Assembly (NCBI RefSeq): GCF_014633365.1
Contig: NW_026267104.1
Location: 6,384,587-6,448,586, forward strand
Origin: Diospyros lotus
Lineage: Eukaryota; Streptophyta; Magnoliopsida; Ericales; Ebenaceae
Length of the DNA: 64,000 bases
Reading direction: 5' to 3'
This document shows positions 45,240 through 57,765 of this stretch, piece after piece (position 1 is the stretch's first letter; the number at the start of each line of letters is the position of its first letter). The translations under genes and the position numbers were made by a program. Below the pieces are notes generated by a model. That model saw only the letters and a program-made list of their open reading frames with translations. It was not told the origin of the DNA and ran no database searches.

Positions 45240-45796
45240 ATCATGACTGAGGTATTGCTCGAGCACTTTCGCACTCTTACCATCAGGCTCTATGACAAAA
45301 CCACTAACCCAACTATCCATGTGAAGCTTTTCTCTTCCGGCATGCTCATCCAAGTCACCATTGACACCATGTGGTGCAAAGTTTTCTCAACCACTTGGAG
45401 GGGCATGCCAAAGCGCGATACTCGAGCCTCATTGATTGATCGCCAATTACAAGTAGCTAAAGTCTTGCTTCCTGGCCCACTTTGCACCCTTGAAACGTCA
45501 TGGCAAGTCCTTGACGACTTTGGTCAACATCAAGCAAAACGAAGGAGAATCATTGAAAAGTTTTGTAGCTCGATTCAACGAAGAAGCATTAAATATCAAA
45601 GACTTTGGTCAGAGGATTGCAATGGTAGCATTCCAAAATAATTTGAGGAAGGCCCCTATACTCAGTCCTTGGCAAAGACACCATCAAAGAATTTTCATCA
45701 AGATCCTAGAGCAAGCACACAAGTGCATCAATGTCGAGGAGATGATGGAGGTGATGTAGGTGAAAAGGTGAGCTACCTGACAAAAAGGAGAAGAAA
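45240..45796 (+). pseudogene. Older Tat-type gag relic, part 1
   Basis: The remains 'W-C-K-V-F-S-T-T-W-R-G' and 'V-N-I-K-Q-N-E-G-E-S-L-K-S-F-V-A-R-F-N' match the gag core of the full Tat element (36650-36900) but are diverged and frame-broken. The gag frame is cut at 45801 by a solo LTR and resumes at 48573. Confidence 0.8.
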
Positions 45797-45801
45797 CCCA
45801 A

Positions 45802-48567
45802 TGTAATACTCCATGTTCGTATAAGGTTGTCACGTAATTTTAATAGGTTTAGAATACTGAAAAATTAATTTAATAGCAGTTATAAGTACCGAATCAACTG
45901 CAGGGAATGCCTCGGAGTGAAATTGTCTAAAGAAAATTATATGGTCTCGACAAGCATATCGAGATAAGATTTATGGTATCGAAAGAAATCGGATCGGGAA
46001 CATTTTCCGGTATAGCTAAAATACAGCTGCTATTTAGGTTGTAAAACCAAATCGTTGTAGGAGACTCCCGAAAAATCAACGGAACCCTAGGGGAGCTCCG
46101 ATTTTGCATAACAACCCTTCAGTGATTTTAGGAGGAAACGATAGCTCGGTGAGGACATTGAGTCGAAATCATCTATATTGGGTAAAATTTAAGTTATTAA
46201 TTGTGGATTTTCGACATTAAAATTCAAGTTTAATCAGTGATTGAGGGCACGGTCGTAATAAGAAAATTACCTAAGTGATATTATGATAAAATTGGGGTTT
46301 AATATATAATTTCTTTTAATTTAAAATGTAATAAATAGTTATATATATATATATATATGCACGTGCATGGCAGACGCAGCTTGTGTGAATGGCCGAGATT
46401 TTTGGCTAAAAATTAGGAGATTGTGGCAGCATGATTTAAGGATATCGCTAGCAAGATTTGTGGGATTTTCTAATTAAGTGCGTGGTGGTCAAGCATTTAA
46501 CAGTAATATATATATATATATATATATATGTATATGGGTGGATTGGTGGCCAGGGCAGGGACCTATAAATTGGATATGTTTTGGCTGTTTAAGAGCAGCA
46601 AGGAAGCGAGAGTTCACTGAAGTAAGAGAGAGAGAAAGGTAGAGATAGAGAGAGAGATCAGAGTGAGGGAATGGGAGATGGCCGAAAACGGCCATGGCCG
46701 AGAGCTCCATGAGCTGGCCGAGAGAGAGAGCTAATGCGAGGGAGAAAGCTCGGCCGAGAGCTTCACCGAGAGAGTGGAAGCGATCGAGTGAGAGAAAGAG
46801 AGAGGTCGAGAGAGCTTGGAAGCCGCAGCCAGCAAACATTTCAGCGGCCATGGCAGCAACTCGAGCTGCCATAGCCGCAACGCAAGGGCTGCTGGCAGCA
46901 AGCACGCGGGCAGGGGCGATCGAGGCAGCGGGTGCACGAAGGAGGCTGAAGGCCGCGGTGATGGTGCGAGCAGGCCGCGAAGGCAATGGAAGCACGACCG
47001 AAAGTGGCTGGACACGCAACAAGCATGGCAGCGTGCAGGTGTGCGCTCAAGGAAGCTGGTGGCGACGTGGGTCGATGGCAGGAGGCTGCGATGGTGTGGC
47101 AGTTCGGGCGGCCGCGAGTAAACAGCGGCCGAAGTCGAGCGGGGCAGCCACAAAGGCGGCTCGGGCATGGAGTTGCAGGCGGGCGACACTGTGCGAAGAA
47201 GCTGCGAGGAAGAAGAAAAAACAGAAGAAGAAGAAGAAGAAGAAGAAAAAAACGAAATGAAAAAGAGAAGTTGCAGGTGCATGAAGGGAAGGAGGAAGAT
47301 GAACAGTAAGAAGAAAAGAGAAAAAGAAAAAAATAGAAAAGAAAAAGAAAGAAAAGGAAGAAAAAGAAAAGAAAATTGGGAAAAATGTCGAAAAGTCCTA
47401 GAAAAATCCTGCAAAATAGGAAATGAAGATGTAATGATATCCCGGAGATTTTGGTGAGAAAAATAGCCCGGGCACGCGTTTCAAGGATAGGGCATGCATA
47501 CCGAGGAAATCCGAGATGCTAAGTTAAGGTGAGTAAAATTCCTTAGAAAATTTTAGAAATTCAAGAATATTATTTTATGAATTATCGAAGTGAAATATTT
47601 GAGAAAATATTTTAGAAATATTTAATCTGGATTTATTGAGGAAAAATAGGAAGAAATAGAGAGAAAATTATAGAAAATGCCAGAAATTATGGAAGAATAG
47701 GTTTTAACGTTTATTTAAATAATTATGGTGATTAGGATACTTTGAGGCTGAAGTTGAAGAGACTCGTGCAAATTTTGAAGTTGGCACACAAATCGAGGCG
47801 ATGCACTAGATAAGGCACGGAGATCGAGGTAGCCCGATAAGCTTGAGAAGGTAAGTGGCACTTCCTCAAAAATGTTTTCATCATATTGGCATACTCTGAT
47901 ATGTATCTATCACGTAGACTACACACATGACATGACTATGTAATACATAAATACACATTTATATCATTGATCACTCGCATTTGAGGCCGTAGAGAGTACG
48001 AACTGGCACCGCTACTTTACCAATGGTGCACCCATACACCTCGGCTTTGAAAGAGGGGGCTGCAAAAATGGTAGGTAGCATGAGGGGTGCAGTTGACACC
48101 TACGATGAAAGACACTGTATACACATATGACATAACATTATGTACCCTTACTTAGATGGTTCATCATCTAACTTGGGTTTTGCCCCTGAAATATTCAAAC
48201 GTTCCAAGAGGAAATTGTCGCAGATACAAGGATAAATGAGGCATAAAATGGCATTTAGCAGAGTGTAGGAAGAATGAAATGTAGGTTATGTAGCCCATGT
48301 ATTTTTGATTCTACTACTTTAGATTCTGAACGTTTTGAGAAATGTCGAAGATGTAAGAATTTATTTATTATTAATGTTAAAATATTAGGTTTCGATCATT
48401 GCTTCCGCATTTGATGTGTATAGTGATTCTCTTTCGAGAAAAAATGATTGGAAGTTCTGGGACCAATTTGAGGTATGATGTGGTTTAGTTTTAATGTTTG
48501 AAAGAAAAAAATTATTGTCCCGAAATTGTCCCAAGTTATAATGCGCCCGAAAAAGCGGGGCGTTACA
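45802..48567. repeat. 2.77-kb solo LTR inserted in the Tat gag relic
   Basis: It begins TGTAATACTCC and ends GGGGCGTTACA, the inverted ends of the common TGTAACGCCCC-type plant LTRs. CCCAA flanks both sides (45797-45801 and 48568-48572). A TATA-like 'cctataaattgg' lies near 46562, followed by GA-rich then GC-rich sequence (46690-47200) and an A/G-rich tract (47205-47400). No gag or pol motif is present. Long open frames in the GC-rich part are low-complexity. The length fits large-LTR chromoviruses such as Tekay/Del, but this is a guess. Confidence 0.75.
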
Positions 48568-48572
48568 CCCAA

Positions 48573-49000
48573 GTAGTCTATTGAGCAGTAGACAGATGAT
48601 CGTGGGGTAAGAGCTAGCCCAAGACCTATTAGATTCGGACAATACTTGGAGGAGGCTGATTTGTTTTACTCTGTTGAATAACAACCAAGCAAAGATACTA
48701 ACAACAATAGGAGATAAGGATTACATGAGAAGACCTCATCCAATGAAGACATCGACTCACAAAAGAAATTTGAGCAACTATTGTTGCTTCCATCACGACC
48801 ATGGGCACAATATAGAAGCGTGCCAACAACTTAGAGAAGAAATATAGGAGTTAATCAATCGAGCTTTCCTTAGTAATTTTGTGGTTAAGGAAGCTAACCA
48901 CCCTTGAAAGACAAGAAAAATAGGGAAAGAAGCCCTTTCAGACTATGGGGTCACTCTCAAAATAGACATTGGACCTTGACTCCACCAAGGAAAAAGAGGA
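48573..49000 (+). pseudogene. Older Tat-type gag relic, part 2 (zinc motif)
   Basis: It continues the gag relic with 'D-Y-M-R-R-P-H-P-M-K' and the one-zinc motif 'C-C-F-H-H-D-H-G-H-N-I-E-A-C'. Then comes 'Q-L-R-E-E-I', stop, 'E-L-I-N-R', parallel to 37230-37370 of the intact element, including the same stop position. Confidence 0.8.
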
Positions 49001-49620
49001 AGTTGTTGTTATATTGATAAAGGTTCATGTGTGTGATACAAAGCTATGCACCAATCATGTTCCTTTTTGAATCTTTTGTAATGTAATTAATGAATGTACT
49101 TGAAATTTGAATGAATTATGGTGGGGAGCTGAATTTCAGCCTTAGACAATGGAACAACTCTCCTTAAATTATGGAGATTTGGTATTGACCCATACTTTTG
49201 TATCAAATATATAAGTTTTTGAAGTAATGGAAAATTTGCATCGTTCTCTTTATCTCTCTTGTCGCCTTCTTCTTCAATATAAACAACACAGAACTTCCAG
49301 CATTTGGTATCAAAGCCTTCTTAATCTTAGTGACTATGTGTGAGAGAAAACAAGTAAGAAAACCTCACTTAAAAGCCAAAACACTTGAAAGATTCGAGTG
49401 ATTTTTGTGATGGCTACAAGCAGCAATATCTCTGCTCTTTCTCCTCCAATCTTCATTGGAGAAAATTATCATGTTTGGTCTGTGAAAATGAAGGCATATC
49501 TCAGGGGTCTGCTACTATGGGAAGCTGTTGAATCAGAATTTGAAATTGAAGTGCCACAGAATCCAACTCTTTGTTGGTCCCTTGACACACAATGGCCACT
49601 CAAGCGGGGGGTGAATTGAG
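49001..49620 (+). mobile_element. Copia fragment: LTR end, primer site and gag start
   Basis: Around 49200-49300 an LTR-like end ('cttccagca') is followed by TGGTATCAAAGC, a variant Met-type primer site. From 49410 a Copia gag opening ('P-P-I-F-I-G-E-N-Y-H-V-W-S-V-K-M') runs for about 55 codons. It stops where new sequence ('ggccactcaagcggggggtg', 49592) begins, a string I associate with another plant repeat. The left LTR border is not clear. Confidence 0.6.
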
Positions 49621-50480
49621 TGTTAAAAACTTATTAGACCGAATTCTTCCCTTTTAAAATTATTGAGCTTTTGTTATACACAAAATATACTTGTTATAAA
49701 TATATATGTTGTTTGAGAGTGATAGCAATATAGATACACAAACAACCACAATATCTAGCATCTTAAGGCTAAAAGCCAAACAAATAACAATAAAATGATC
49801 AGTTTTCCCAATAAATAACATAGAAAAATCAATCGCCCGTAAAATGTAATACGAACACTGATTTAATGGAATATGTATATGTTTGTATATATATATATAT
49901 ATACATACATACAAAGTATCAAATTAATTAAACTCTTATACACATAAAATGTATAAGAGTGGTCAAATCACTTATTAGTCATTTTATCAAACATATGGTG
50001 TACTTGTACAGTTAAAACATAACCAATAAATCCAAACAATAAGAGTAAAACCAATTTAGGGAAAGAAACAGATTGGCATCCCTGCAATGAGGTTTCGGAT
50101 TTGGCGAGAATGAAGGGTTGGTTCTTCGTTGATCAAATTGACGTACTAGAGGTGTTTGAACTGTCAAATTGTTGCATCGTGGGTTTGTCTTGGGGAAGAA
50201 ACAGATTCCTTGCAATGAGGTTTTGGATTTGGCGGGGATGAAATGTTGGTTCTTTGTTGGGATTGAAGGGTTTGGATTTGGATTTGGATTTGGCGAGGAT
50301 GAAGGGTTGGTTATTTGCTGGGATTGAAGCTTTGGAGTGGGTATGCGTATAGAATCGCATTGTGGGTTGCTCTAAGGATTTGGATTTGACGAGAATTGAC
50401 AAACGAAACTGAATTGCTCTAAGGATTTAACTCGAAGGTTTTTGCCTTTTGGAGTGGGTTTGCATCAGAGGGAGGGTTTG
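49621..50480. other. AT-rich stretch and imperfect 128-bp repeats, no gene seen
   Basis: 49621-50080 has no coding signature. From 50081 to 50330 a unit with 'gcaatgaggtttcggatttgg' recurs with a spacing near 128 bp (50084 and 50212), and a third diverged 'gatttggcgaggatgaaggg' follows. The origin is unknown. Confidence 0.5.
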
Positions 50481-50958
50481 CACTACAGTAAAAACTTAAG
50501 TGTTTGGAGGCTAATATTCAGGGCTTGCACAGTGAAATTTTTTTGCCATCAAATGTTTCCTGCTCATTTTTTTATATTTTTTAATTTTTATTATTTTTAA
50601 TTTAAAAAAATAAATTTATCAATTAACTACAATTTAATAATTTTATAGCAAAATCTTATTTTTTAGCTACGCAATTTAGGATCGTAGATAAAACTTTGGT
50701 ATTGAAAAATTATATTTGGTGGCAAAAAAATTGACTCATTTAAATTGTCTACAATTTAATAATTATGCAGCAAAATATATAACTTTTAACTATGAAATTT
50801 ATAGCGTAGTTGAAATTTTCGTAGCTAAAAACTATATTTAGTGAAAAAAAATTTAACTCCTTTAAATTGTCTATAATTTAATAGTTTAGAAACAAAATAT
50901 TAAGAAATTTGCTACATAGAAAAAAAATCGTAACAGAGAGATTGTTTTGTTATAGTTG
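50481..50958. mobile_element. CACTA-like element, non-coding
   Basis: It starts CACTACAGTAAAAAC and its right end read on the other strand is CAACTATAACAAAAC, a plausible CACTA-type inverted pair. Inside are repeated 'tttaaattgtctacaattta' and 'gtagctaaaaactatattta' type subterminal motifs. I found no 3-bp duplication, so the right border is uncertain. It directly abuts the RLK exon fragment at 50959. Confidence 0.4.
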
Positions 50959-50960
50959 GT

Positions 50961-51198
50961 GGCGAACACTGCAAGTGACTCCAAGCCAGTCACAAACTGG
51001 GGGGTCGCTAGTCCAGTTTCAGAGCAAGGCATCGGCAGGATCAAAAGTTATAAGGGATTTCAAAGCAAGAAGAGCTGATTGATCAGTGTCAATAATGCTG
51101 GGTGCTGTTCTTGCCAAGGAAGCTTCAACTTCAAGACATGGACAGTAATGCGCTTAAAACATGGTGACATGTAGAAGAAGAAAACATGTTTTCTCCAT
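50961..51198 (-). pseudogene. Fragment of a third LRR-RLK gene (exon 1 start)
   Basis: On the minus strand from the ATG at 51198 the sequence reads M-E-K-T-C-F-L-L-L, then after stops D-T-D-Q-S-A-L-L-A-L-K and 'V-C-D-W-L-G-V-T-C'. This is the signal peptide and LRR N-terminal cap of an RLK-1-like protein. It matches 33587-33360 along its length and has two in-frame stops (TAA after about 15 codons, TGA near the cap). It ends at the CACTA-like element. No LRR or kinase remains were seen nearby. Confidence 0.85.
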
Positions 51199-51477
51199 GA
51201 ATGATATTGGAAATCTTTTGGATCAATCTCTTTGAAAGATGCACAAATGGAAATGATCAGTAAAGCCAACAAAACAGATTTGATCTAATGAGTAGGGAAG
51301 CAGTAAGTTTAAAGGGAAATAAAATTGTAAATATAGTTAGTGGTCCAGATTGTCCAAAGCCAGCCGGCCGGTAGAACATTCTACTTCCTCTCTGTCCTAT
51401 ACTATCCGTCTCTAATGTGCCTTTGGTCATATTGATTGTAAGATTGGTGGGACAGAGCTCCAAGACATAAGTCGGAT

Positions 51478-51645
51478 AGTAAAAAGTTGAGTGATCTACT
51501 GATATAATTCGGTGAGTCGTGAGTTCAATTCCTCTCCTACATAAGGACTAAAGGCCTAATTTGCGATTTAGCTTTTCCTGCATAATTGAAGGCACAAGTA
51601 CAAAAAATCGCACAAGAACAATAATTCCAAAATTAGTGGGATATA
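51478..51645 (+). repeat. SINE-like repeat, copy 1
   Basis: It contains a box-B-like 'gagttcaattcc' and an end block ('atcgcacaagaacaataat') that recurs at 63217-63236 with a similar preceding layout. The two copies suggest a short interspersed element, but the ends and duplications were not found. Confidence 0.3.
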
Positions 51646-53282
51646 AATTCAAATTCATGCTCAAGCCAATGCATTATCCAGCAATCAAAGGTCCCGCTTT
51701 CTCAGCCATTTGGATTGGTCATTTCATCTTGTTATTTATATTTAACATTTAAAGTTGTAAATTCTTTTTTTGTTATATAATTGTTAGAAATATTAAATTT
51801 GAGCCTAAATTCACATTAGATTTGGACTTAAAATGATGAAAACTTCTCTATATAATCTTATTCCTGTTTTGGAAAGAGTGGGCATTCAAATGGTAAAAAT
51901 TATAATTTTGTAGGTGTTAAAAAGATAAACTGATTCATTTATTGTATAACGTTGCTTATTAAATGTATCATATACAACAAAAGGAAGACAATGAGCTTCA
52001 TATGATCAAATATTTTTAAAAAGTGGTTATATTTGCAGCAAAAATAACTTATATACAACCAAAAATAAAGAGAAAAAAAAACTTATATACCGTAACTATA
52101 AATCATACTTATAAAAAATATTTATGTATAACTTTCCTTTATGGTTATTTTTCATTTTTATAATTAGAGTTTTTTTATAGAATAAAATGATAGAATTATC
52201 ATTTCAAGCCAATCGAAAAGGTATAATTAGAGGTTCTTATTTTGCAAATGACTTGATAAGTTTTGAGCACTGGATTAGTTTTTAGGTATATGGTAATATT
52301 AGCCTTGCAAGGTGTATCTGTTCTGTTGTGGCTTTCTTCTACTGCCCATATATTTTGCACGAAATTAAGTTCCAACCAATGCCATTTATCAGCGAACAGC
52401 AAAGATCAATTAAGTTGACATGAAAAGTGGACTCTCTGAATTTCCTGTTAGCACAGCAATAAAATCTGACTATAGCAACAGCAACCACTCAATTGGAAGT
52501 TTCACAAACCCAACTAGCAGGCAGCAACAATATAGAAATATATCTGTATTTTGTAACAGCAAGAAGATTCAACACAAAATAATCGGAACGAGAGTCAAAT
52601 TGAAGAGATATAGGAGGCTGGGAATTCAAGACAGCAAGTCGTCGGAGTAGCAGATCTGAAAACGGAGACAGCTGTCGAAGCACGTCAGAAGTGATGTCCT
52701 GAAAGCAGATACGCCCTGTACCAGTTATCACAGGCTACGGCATTTGCTTCGCAGGACACGATGACCAGCCCGGCGATGGCAACCACGACGGTGGGCTCTA
52801 GTAGAACTCCGAGGGACTGGCTCTCCACGACCAAAACAGCGAACAAGAGAAAGCAGCAAAAAAAATGGGCTTCGATGCCCAGACACTGAGGGAAACCGGC
52901 CTTATATGGGGTTTCAGAGACGTTCCAATTGACGTCGGCATTAAACATCGCCATAAATATTCGATGTTTGAAGCAATCGAATAGTCAAAGAAATAATGGA
53001 CGGAATCCCGCACACCTGGAAATCAGACCGTTGCTGGGAAGAAGCACAAAAATAAAAGAAAATAATTTATTGACCCAACCTGCCCACCCGCCCGATCAGA
53101 CGACGGCTGCAGCTGCGTCATGAGCCAAAGGATTCGCCTACTCACAAAATGTGAGTGTCCTTAGGACCCAAATCTAAGTAGGAGGGAAAAATATAAATAC
53201 CCACTTTCATCTCTTTACACAACTAATATGAGATACACACTCACACTACACACTTGAATACACAACATTTCCCAATCGTCAG
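51646..53282. other. Region downstream of RLK-2, no recognised gene
   Basis: AT-rich to 52200. A minus-strand frame at 52685-52954 (89 codons) has two hydrophobic stretches ('F-F-C-C-F-L-L-F-A-V-L-V-V' and 'T-V-V-V-A-I-A-G-L-V-I-V') and would be a small membrane protein if real, but I recognise no family. The RLK-2 3' untranslated region probably ends within 53150-53282. Confidence 0.35.
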
Positions 53283-56200
53283 TCAATATGTTTTAGGGAT
53301 TTGATCGTCTCTTATTGTCTTGAGCTTCTCCACCACATCTTTGATATCCATCCTTTCTTCAGCCGATTCTTCAGAGCATTTCAATGCCAGTTCCAGGATG
53401 GATGACGCGCACTTCACCTTTGCCTCAAATTCCTCTTCCCCTATCAATCCTGCATCCACAACTTGATGAACAGTACTGCTATCCAAGGCCTCTTTTACCC
53501 AATCTCTCAAGCTCAATTCCGGACCGAACATTTGATCAGTGGGCCTTTTCCTTGTAAATGTTTCCATCAATGTAATCCCAAAACTATAAACATCTGATCT
53601 TGCTGACACTGATTCTTCCGGCCTATATTCTGCATGAAGAACTAGGATTAACTTCTTGAAAAGAATGTTCATGAGAAAATAGATAGAAAAGCAGCCAGCA
53701 TAAGTTTTATTAAAGTGTAGTAAAAGATAGAAGCATAACCTGGAGCTGAGTACCCACTTGTGCCTAGGTTGCTGGTTTGAGCCACACTCTCCTCATCCTT
53801 GGAATAACTTGTAATGCCAAAATCACTCAAGTGTGCAACCATGTCTTTGTCTAGCAGAACGTTGCTTGGTTTCAAATCAGTGTGAAGCAATGGTTTATGG
53901 TGGAGATGATCAAGTGCACGTGCTGCATCTATCATTATCCCTAACCTTTTCGCTATATCCAGGAAAGAGTCAAGAGAATAGAGCCACTTCTCAAGGCTGT
54001 CATTCAGCATGTACTCCAGTACCAAGGCTTTGAAATCAGTGTTAGAGCAAAAGCCAGTGACCTTAGTAAGATTTTGATGGTAAATTTTGCACAGAATTTC
54101 ACATTCTGCATCAAAATTCTTGAATGCAATACGCTGCAGATTGAAGACCTTTATGGCCACGACTTTCCCTTTCAGAGTCCCTTTGTACACTGAACTAAAC
54201 CTCCCTGTGCCTAGCAAGTGTCTTTCATCGAATCCATTAGTAGCTCGTTCAATTTCTTGGTGTGTAATTCTTGAAGTTGGAAATTGATGTTTCCGTCGCC
54301 GTCTGAGAAGAAAAAATGCACAGCAAACCACTACCATCAAAAGTGCAATCCCCAAGAAAACACAGAGAAACAACAGCAAACTTTTTGGTTTGGACCGAAC
54401 GTGAGGGCACAATTTTCCATTTGGTAGAACGCTATCACTTCCAAACCTGGATTTCCATTCTTGATCAATTTTCACACTCAAGCAATTACCTGATGCGTTA
54501 AAATAACGAAGAGGAAGTTGCAACAGTGACATGGGAATCTCTCCAGTGAGAGAATTACCGGACAGATCTAAGGACCACAACTTTACAAGGTTGCCAAATG
54601 ACTCTGGAATTTGTTCGCTAAGATTATTACTTGCCAAGGAAAGATATGCCAGGTTTGGCAGACCACCAATAGCGCTAGGAATATTGCCGGAGATTCGATT
54701 GTTCGACAGATCTATTAGAGTGGCACTCGTCAAATTCCCAATGTCCTGGGGGAGAGAGCCATTGAAGGAGTTGTAGGACAAGTTAAATTCAGAGAGGTCT
54801 GTAAGTCTCCACAGACTTACTGGTATTTTGGATGTAAAATGGTTGGAGGTTAGATTAAGGGACCGTAAAGATGTAACATTTCCTAGGCAGTCTGGCAATT
54901 GACCATCAAGGTGATTTCCACCCAAATCTAAGGAGGCCAAATATGCTAATTGGCATAGATCTTCTGGAATCAACCCGTGCAGAGCATTGTTGGGAAGAAC
55001 AAGTTTGTCGAGTTTCCATGATCCACTGAATGTATTTGGAAGGGATCCATTCAAGTAATTGTCCTCGAGAAACAAGGATTCCAGACTGCTTATATTGCCA
55101 ATTTCCTTGGGAATATTGCCTGTGATCCCACACTTAGATGCCACAAAAGCGTTGAGTTGGGCACCAGAAAAATTCCCGATGGAAGACGGAAGGCGGCCAT
55201 TCAATGGATTGTTATTTATATACACCCTTTTCAGTTTCTTACAGTTTGTCAAGGAAGTGATGAATCCCAGTTCTGGAGGATGCGAAGGTGATCCACTGAC
55301 AAGAATGTTTTCTGTGAAGCTCAGGCGGTCAACGGGTCCTGGTCCACCTTGGAGATTGTTTTCTCCCAAACTCAGATATTCTAGTGCTCGTAAATTCCCA
55401 AGTGAATCAGGAATGGGACCTGTGAATTTGTTGGAGTAGAGGTCTAGGATGGCGAGTTTAGAAGCATTACAGATAGAGTCAGGGATGCTCCCACTGAGTC
55501 GATTTCCTCCAAGATAAAGAGTTTCTAGATTGCAAGGAAAATTTGGTGGTAGATTTCCCGTAAGGTTATTTTCTACAAGTGAAAGCATTTCCAAGGTTGA
55601 CATGTTGAAGATTGAAGTGGGAATTTGCCCTGACAAATTATTGAAGTTGATCGCTAAAATCTCTAAGCTTGAAAGAGCACCAATCTCATCTGGTATTTTG
55701 CCTGCCAAATCAAATAAAAACACGAGGATAATTGGTAGCACTTCCAGAAATGAATCATTTCTTTTGTTCTCTAAAGGTGATAAAGTACATAATCACAAAA
55801 TGGTCTTCATTTGTAAACTCGCCCAATAAGGACAAAATGTTACCTAACAGATGGTTATCACTGAGGTCAATCTGTGTGATTGAAGTACTCCAGTTGCCGA
55901 TTTCTTTTGGTAAGCCACCACTGAGGTTATTTGAGTGAAGATTAAGCACTTTCAATGAAGACAAGTTAGAGATGAATGATGGTATGCTTCCACTGAGGTT
56001 ATTGTTCTCCAAGGCTAGGACCTCCAAATAAATTAGATTACCCAACTTGTCTGGAATTCCTCCTGCAAGAAAAAATGCCTTTGAAGTACACCATAAATAT
56101 ATATTTTAAAGGACCTGTTCCAAATTTTGATACACAAAGCGTGTTGATAACTACATGCTGGTTAATATTACTATCGCAAAAAGCTAATTGTTTATAGTTG

Positions 56201-57602
56201 TGACCAAGTTTTAAGCTTCCATGTGAGCAAGCTCATACAAATTGATTTACAAATTATATGAAATAATCAAAATAATATGGAAAAATATTTTAAATTTTTT
56301 ATTAATTTTTTTAAAATATATTGAGAACATAGAAATTATTCTTTTTATCTGTAAGGGTAGTAAATAAATTTACCTTTGAAAAGAGAGATAAATTTATTTG
56401 AAAATATATATAAGAAATTTTTTTAGTAAATTGTCAAATAAATTTAATAAATATAATAAAAAAATATCTTTTCCTAAAATATTTTATATTTTCCCACTTT
56501 TTGATGGTTCATATCTCAATTAACAAACACTCCTCCAGTGTAAATGATTTGTGAGCTACTGAGCATTTCCAATGAGTTTACTCGGTACACACCCGAAAGA
56601 TCGTAACTTCGGGCCATCATCGATAACCCAAAAATAAGAACACAATTAAGTAAAAATGAATGGAAGTCTACCTGTCAACATGTTGCCACCAAGAGCCAAC
56701 TCCTGAAGCATGGTCAAGTTCCCAAACCCAGCGGGTATCTCCGACTCAAAGCTGTTAAATGACAGCAACAAGTTCTGAAGCTTTGAGCATTCAGCTAAAC
56801 TGGAAGGGAATTTGCCTACTAGGTGGTTCCAGGACAGCCGAAGGAATTTAAGATTTGGAAGAGAATGACAGAGATCTTCACGAAGCATGTCAGATAGGCT
56901 ATTGTATGAAAAATCAATATGTTCCAGCGATGGGATGCCGTACATGGTTCTTATATTACCCGTCAGCTGATTGGACTGCATGTCCAAACTCTTCAGTTTA
57001 CTAAGATTGCCAATCTCTTGTGGAATGTCTCCATTTATTTGATTAAACGAGACGTTCAAATACTCCAAGTTTGGACTAAAGGAGGGGGAAGCTGGGAAAC
57101 CTGCGAAACTGTTTCGGCCAAGGTTCAAGTACTGCACCTCGGGCAATTCTACCAACCATTCCGGAATCTCTCCACTGAATTGGTTGTGTTCAAAATTGAT
57201 TACTTTCAACCGACGAAGATTAGCCATTTCGTCAGGAAGAGGGCCCTTGAAAGTGTTGTTGCTGATGTTGAGTCGGGTGAGCGAAGAGAGGTCCCCCAGC
57301 TTTGGGGGAATGGTACCTTGTAAGCGCATGTTTGGAATTTCCAGGGCTTCAACTCTTTGGGGGGTGCTCTCGCTGCAAGTAACTCCAACCCAGCTGCAAA
57401 CTGATGAGGATGAGGATGAGGATGTGGTTGTCCAGTTTTTCTCCAAGACACGATGGGGATCGAACTCTACGCTATCTTTAAGTTCTAGAAGAGCATATAG
57501 ATCAGTATCGATGCCTTGTGCTGCTGAGCAGGTTGCTGGGACGTGCAGCAGCAGCAACAACATGATGACAACAAAGATATGGAAGCATTCCTCCATGGGC
57601 AC
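53283..57602 (-). CDS. RLK-2: LRR receptor-like kinase, subfamily XII type (4 exons)
   Basis: A plasma-membrane receptor kinase related to RLK-1. Exons: 57602-56672, 56062-55844, 55701-53740 and 53629-53283, with GT-AG introns in the same phases as RLK-1 (phase 1 in the LRRs, and the A-P-E-Y split in the kinase). The joined frame is intact at about 1,152 residues. Domains: signal peptide (hydrophobic 'V-V-I-M-L-L-L-L-L-H'), LRR N-terminal cap with 'C-S-W-V-G-V-T-C', about 28 LRRs, a transmembrane helix near residue 800 ('L-L-L-F-L-C-V-F-L-G-I'), and a kinase. The kinase has G-T-G-R-F-S-S-V, V-A-I-K, H-T-D-L-K-P-S-N and D-F-G. Thr before the catalytic Asp makes it non-RD. The C-lobe includes 'S-D-V-Y-S-F-G-I'. 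Ligand unknown. Unlike RLK-1, its introns are short (about 600, 140 and 110 bp). Confidence 0.92.
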
Positions 57603-57765
57603 GTGAGCTGCTGAGTTACAGGGAAGAAGTGGAGGAAAAGGGAAATACTAGTTGCTTAATAAGGCATTTGCACAGAACAGAGACATTTAAAGGGCAGCCA
57701 CATCGCTTACCGGTTTCACCGCTTATAAGCTCTGTTTTTAGTTTATAGGTTATACAGCTTATTTT

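Noticed and set aside
46694..47414. Long open frames on both strands in the GC-rich and A/G-rich part of the solo LTR
   Set aside because: They are low-complexity (Ala/Arg or Lys/Glu runs on one strand, Ser/Phe runs on the other), have no domain and lie inside an LTR.
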